Positions 12,851 through 15,012 of a DNA stretch of 15,012 nt are shown here, in pieces (within the stretch, counting starts at the first letter, position 1; each line of letters opens with the position of its first letter). The notes under the pieces were generated by a model. The model was not told the DNA's origin. It did no database searches and worked only from the letters and a program-made list of their open reading frames with translations. Source of the stretch: an uncultured bacterium (GTDB lineage: Bacteria; Armatimonadota; Zipacnadia; Zipacnadales; Zipacnadaceae); assembly GCA_937928475.1 (NCBI GenBank), contig CALFVE010000252.1, positions 1 to 15,012 on the forward strand. Direction: 5' to 3'. The translations under genes were made by a program, and so were the position numbers.

Positions 12851-15012
12851 TTATCCCCTGACGCGCACCGTCGTTCCCGCCGGTATGGTCACCTGCTGCT
12901 TCAGCGCCTTCAGGCCGGTGATCTCGGCGGGCGTCTCAATAGTTGCGGTGATAGCCGCGTCGGTAGGGTTGTTCACGGCCACGACGATCCGGTCCGGCGT
13001 CCACTCCTCGATGTCCATGTAAAGGTCCTGATTGTCCGCAGTGACGAAGTTGCCGAGGTAGAACTTGGTGTCCCCAGTTACGTCCAAGGTGGTGACTCCC
13101 AGTCCGTCTGCAAAGCCGAACTGGTCGGTGAAGTCGGTGGGCGCATCCGACCGCCACACGCCTGCCACCCAGCGCGGGTTGAGGCCGGAGATGAGCAGTG
13201 GCACGTCCGCCGCGACCACCGTGGCCTGGATGGTCCCCGCCAGACCGTAGTTAGTAGCCTCGGCCGGCGTCACGAATACGCCGCTCCCCAGGCTACCTCT
13301 GGTGAAACTCAAGGCGCGGGCAGCCCCTAGGAAATCCGGGGCCTCGGTGAACGGCGCTTTGCGCGGATCGCCCATCACGAGCATGCGCGCGGCAAAGGTG
13401 GTGCCGGCCTTGATGGTGGCTTCCACAGGAGCCATCAGCCCCAGCCGGCCGTTCTGCAGACGCATCCCCGGACTGAGTACTACCACATATCCCACTTGGT
13501 CGCCCGGTTGCAGGTCTAGCGTGAGCGCAGGCGTGATCTCGCCAGTCTCCCCATTTGCCCGCCGGTACTGACCACTGACGCTCACGAACCACGGCCACAC
13601 ACCCTCGCCGTTGCGGGTCGCGTCCATTTTAGTCTTGATGTACACCTCGTACACGCTGAGCTCTGGGCCGCCCTCGTGCGGGGTGATCATGCTCACCCGC
13701 ACCTTCCCCTCGTACAGTCGGGAGGGAGCCGTGATGCGCATGGGCGCTGCGTCATAGGCGATGTCGGTCAAGGTCTCGGCGTTGACGTAGCGCTGCCCAA
13801 GTAGCCAGTCACTCACGCAAACGCGGTTGCTGGTCAGGGGGAACTCGCACATGGGCGAGAGCATGGCCCCCTTGGTGTAGTTGATGATGGCGTCGCCCTC
13901 TTTGGTCTCCTGCACCGGCATGTGGATGTCCAGCCAGGGCAGATTGGTGCCTGTGTAGTAGTGCGGCACGTAGCCCAGCCAGTTCTGCCGATCGCCGCAG
14001 CGGAAGATGAACCGTTTGGGGACGTTGCGCAGGTGTGGGCTGATGGCCCGGCGGCCCTCCGCGTCGGTCACTACGAGAAACCAGTGGTGCTGCACGGCAT
14101 GGTAGCCGTCGAGCGTCTCCCGGAAAGTGGTGGCGTTGGGCGTCCAGCGCCGGTAGGGCTGGCCCTCGGCGTAGAGCACCGCCTCCTTGATCGGCGCCTC
14201 GGCGGTTGCCCCCAGCGCCATCCGGTAGCGGTTGCGGTTCTCCTCCGGCTTGCCTACGTCCTTGTTGAAGATGGTCCAGATGTCAATGATAGGCCCTTCG
14301 GTGATGAAGTAGCGCAGCGGGCAGTCAAAGAAGTGGGAAAGCGCGCAGCGGAAGTAGTCCGCCGCGTGCTGCACGGTGTCCGAGGGCATGATCTGTTGGA
14401 AGCCGGTGCGGGCCGCCTGTGCCACCTCGGCCGGTGAGAAGACCTCGTGCACCGCCAAGGGGATCGGCTGGGAACCGCTGGCCACCTGCCAGGCGTAGGC
14501 GACGAAGCCGCCGTCCACCTGCTGGCCGCCCCGGTAGGTGGCAACCGGAATCGCTTGATAGTGCTTGAACATGCGGTACTGGTGGGGCGAGGAGCCGGGC
14601 CGGGCGATGGCCGCCATGTGCGTGGTAAAGCCCAGGGACATGACGTTGTTGGCCTTGAGATACTTGCCGTCTTCGGTGAGCCAAGACTTGGCCGGATAGT
14701 TGGGCTGGCCGAAGATGAGGTAGCGGCCGCCCTCGGGGTCGGCGATGTCAATCCCCGGCAGGCAAACCAACGTGTCGGTGGTGTTCTTCACGCAGTCGCG
14801 GCGGAGCGCCTCCCAGCGTTCCGGACCGCCCAGCGCCTCGAAAGTCTCGGTGAAGGCCACGAGCGAGTATCCTGCCTTTTGGGCGGCCTCGGCGAACTCG
14901 GCTACGCTCCCCTTGCCGTCGGAGTAGGAAGAGTGGACGCCGACCAGCGCTCGGAAGTACTTGAGTTCCCCGGTGATGGTGGGGTCGGGATGCTCATCGT
15001 AGTAGACCTGCT
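12851..15012 (-). CDS. Large PHP-superfamily-like protein with altered metal motif (5' end beyond window)
   Basis: The frame is open from the right edge to TAA at 12853-12851, giving at least 719 residues; the true start is outside the window. A GTG at 14860 could be mistaken for a start, but homology-like sequence continues 50 residues before it. Residues ~18-105 match a PHP (polymerase/histidinol phosphatase) N-terminal half. GVHSSYSDG sits at 24-32 where the family has HxHxxYSDG, AFTET is at 52-56 where TDH is expected, and CLPGIDI lies at 83-89 followed by RYLIFG. The first histidine of HxH is glycine and TDH is TET, so the classic trinuclear metal site is incomplete. The middle (~110-480) continues without motifs I recognise. 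Residues ~480-719 look like beta-sandwich domains ending in TVRVRG. Substrate and activity are unknown; a carbohydrate-linked role is inferred only from the neighbours. Confidence 0.8.
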   Translation of the reverse strand, partial: QVYYDEHPDPTITGELKYFRALVGVHSSYSDGKGSVAEFAEAAQKAGYSLVAFTETFEALGGPERWEALRRDCVKNTTDTLVCLPGIDIADPEGGRYLIFGQPNYPAKSWLTEDGKYLKANNVMSLGFTTHMAAIARPGSSPHQYRMFKHYQAIPVATYRGGQQVDGGFVAYAWQVASGSQPIPLAVHEVFSPAEVAQAARTGFQQIMPSDTVQHAADYFRCALSHFFDCPLRYFITEGPIIDIWTIFNKDVGKPEENRNRYRMALGATAEAPIKEAVLYAEGQPYRRWTPNATTFRETLDGYHAVQHHWFLVVTDAEGRRAISPHLRNVPKRFIFRCGDRQNWLGYVPHYYTGTNLPWLDIHMPVQETKEGDAIINYTKGAMLSPMCEFPLTSNRVCVSDWLLGQRYVNAETLTDIAYDAAPMRITAPSRLYEGKVRVSMITPHEGGPELSVYEVYIKTKMDATRNGEGVWPWFVSVSGQYRRANGETGEITPALTLDLQPGDQVGYVVVLSPGMRLQNGRLGLMAPVEATIKAGTTFAARMLVMGDPRKAPFTEAPDFLGAARALSFTRGSLGSGVFVTPAEATNYGLAGTIQATVVAADVPLLISGLNPRWVAGVWRSDAPTDFTDQFGFADGLGVTTLDVTGDTKFYLGNFVTADNQDLYMDIEEWTPDRIVVAVNNPTDAAITATIETPAEITGLKALKQQVTIPAGTTVRVRG

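Noticed and set aside
11939..13330. 463-residue plus-strand open frame
   Set aside because: It spans the ends of two minus-strand genes and the gap between them. No domain is recognisable, and its composition is that of an antisense shadow.
14861..15012. GTG at 14860 as the true start of the PHP-like gene
   Set aside because: The frame stays open upstream, and the upstream 50 residues contain the YSDG motif of the PHP domain, so the gene begins beyond the window.

Overview
The window is a GC-rich, densely coded bacterial segment. It looks like carbohydrate catabolism from an environmental lineage rich in glycoside hydrolases, FG-GAP/VCBS proteins, UroD-like methyltransferases and xylose-isomerase-like TIM barrels. 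That family mix is common in Armatimonadota and in some Planctomycetota/Verrucomicrobiota-type genomes. The taxonomic guess is inference: the window has no rRNA, tRNA or marker gene to settle it.

Layout. At the left edge, the N-terminal 402 residues of a glycoside hydrolase family 2 protein lie on the minus strand and run off the window. It is divergent from a plus-strand pair: a doubtful small ORF (1353-1733) and a large secreted protein of 1204 aa (1738-5352) with a heparinase II/III-like motif block. A 123-bp convergent gap (5353-5475) carrying a 7-bp-period repeat separates this from seven minus-strand genes. In transcription order (right to left) these are: a PHP-like protein open at the right edge (<15012-12851); a GH4 glycosidase (12685-11246); a seven-repeat FG-GAP/VCBS protein (11088-10006); a UroD/MtaA-type protein (9830-8679); a sugar-phosphate isomerase/epimerase-type TIM barrel (8623-7787); a neutral-ceramidase-like hydrolase (7681-6350); and a VanX-like M15 dipeptidase (6282-5476). 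Intergenic gaps are about 55-175 bp, so the run may be several transcripts rather than one tight operon.

How the genes may work together. Only the large lyase-like protein has a visible signal peptide, so it would act outside the cytoplasm on an acidic polysaccharide. The GH4 enzyme carries the Cys-His-Gly-Val signature, which I associate with uronate-type GH4 enzymes. It, the GH2 protein and the TIM-barrel isomerase would process the imported products inside. The PHP-like, VCBS, ceramidase-like and UroD-like proteins do not fit a textbook pathway. Several are leaderless or motif-altered members of families best known in other roles. I see no transporter, SusC/D pair, transcription regulator, transposase, CRISPR array or RNA gene.

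Non-coding features of note are two intergenic arrays with a 7-base period (5361-5402 and 9837-9892), a perfect 18-bp palindrome 14 bases upstream of the M15 start (6297-6314), and a 10-bp-stem hairpin between the PHP-like and GH4 genes (12782-12807).
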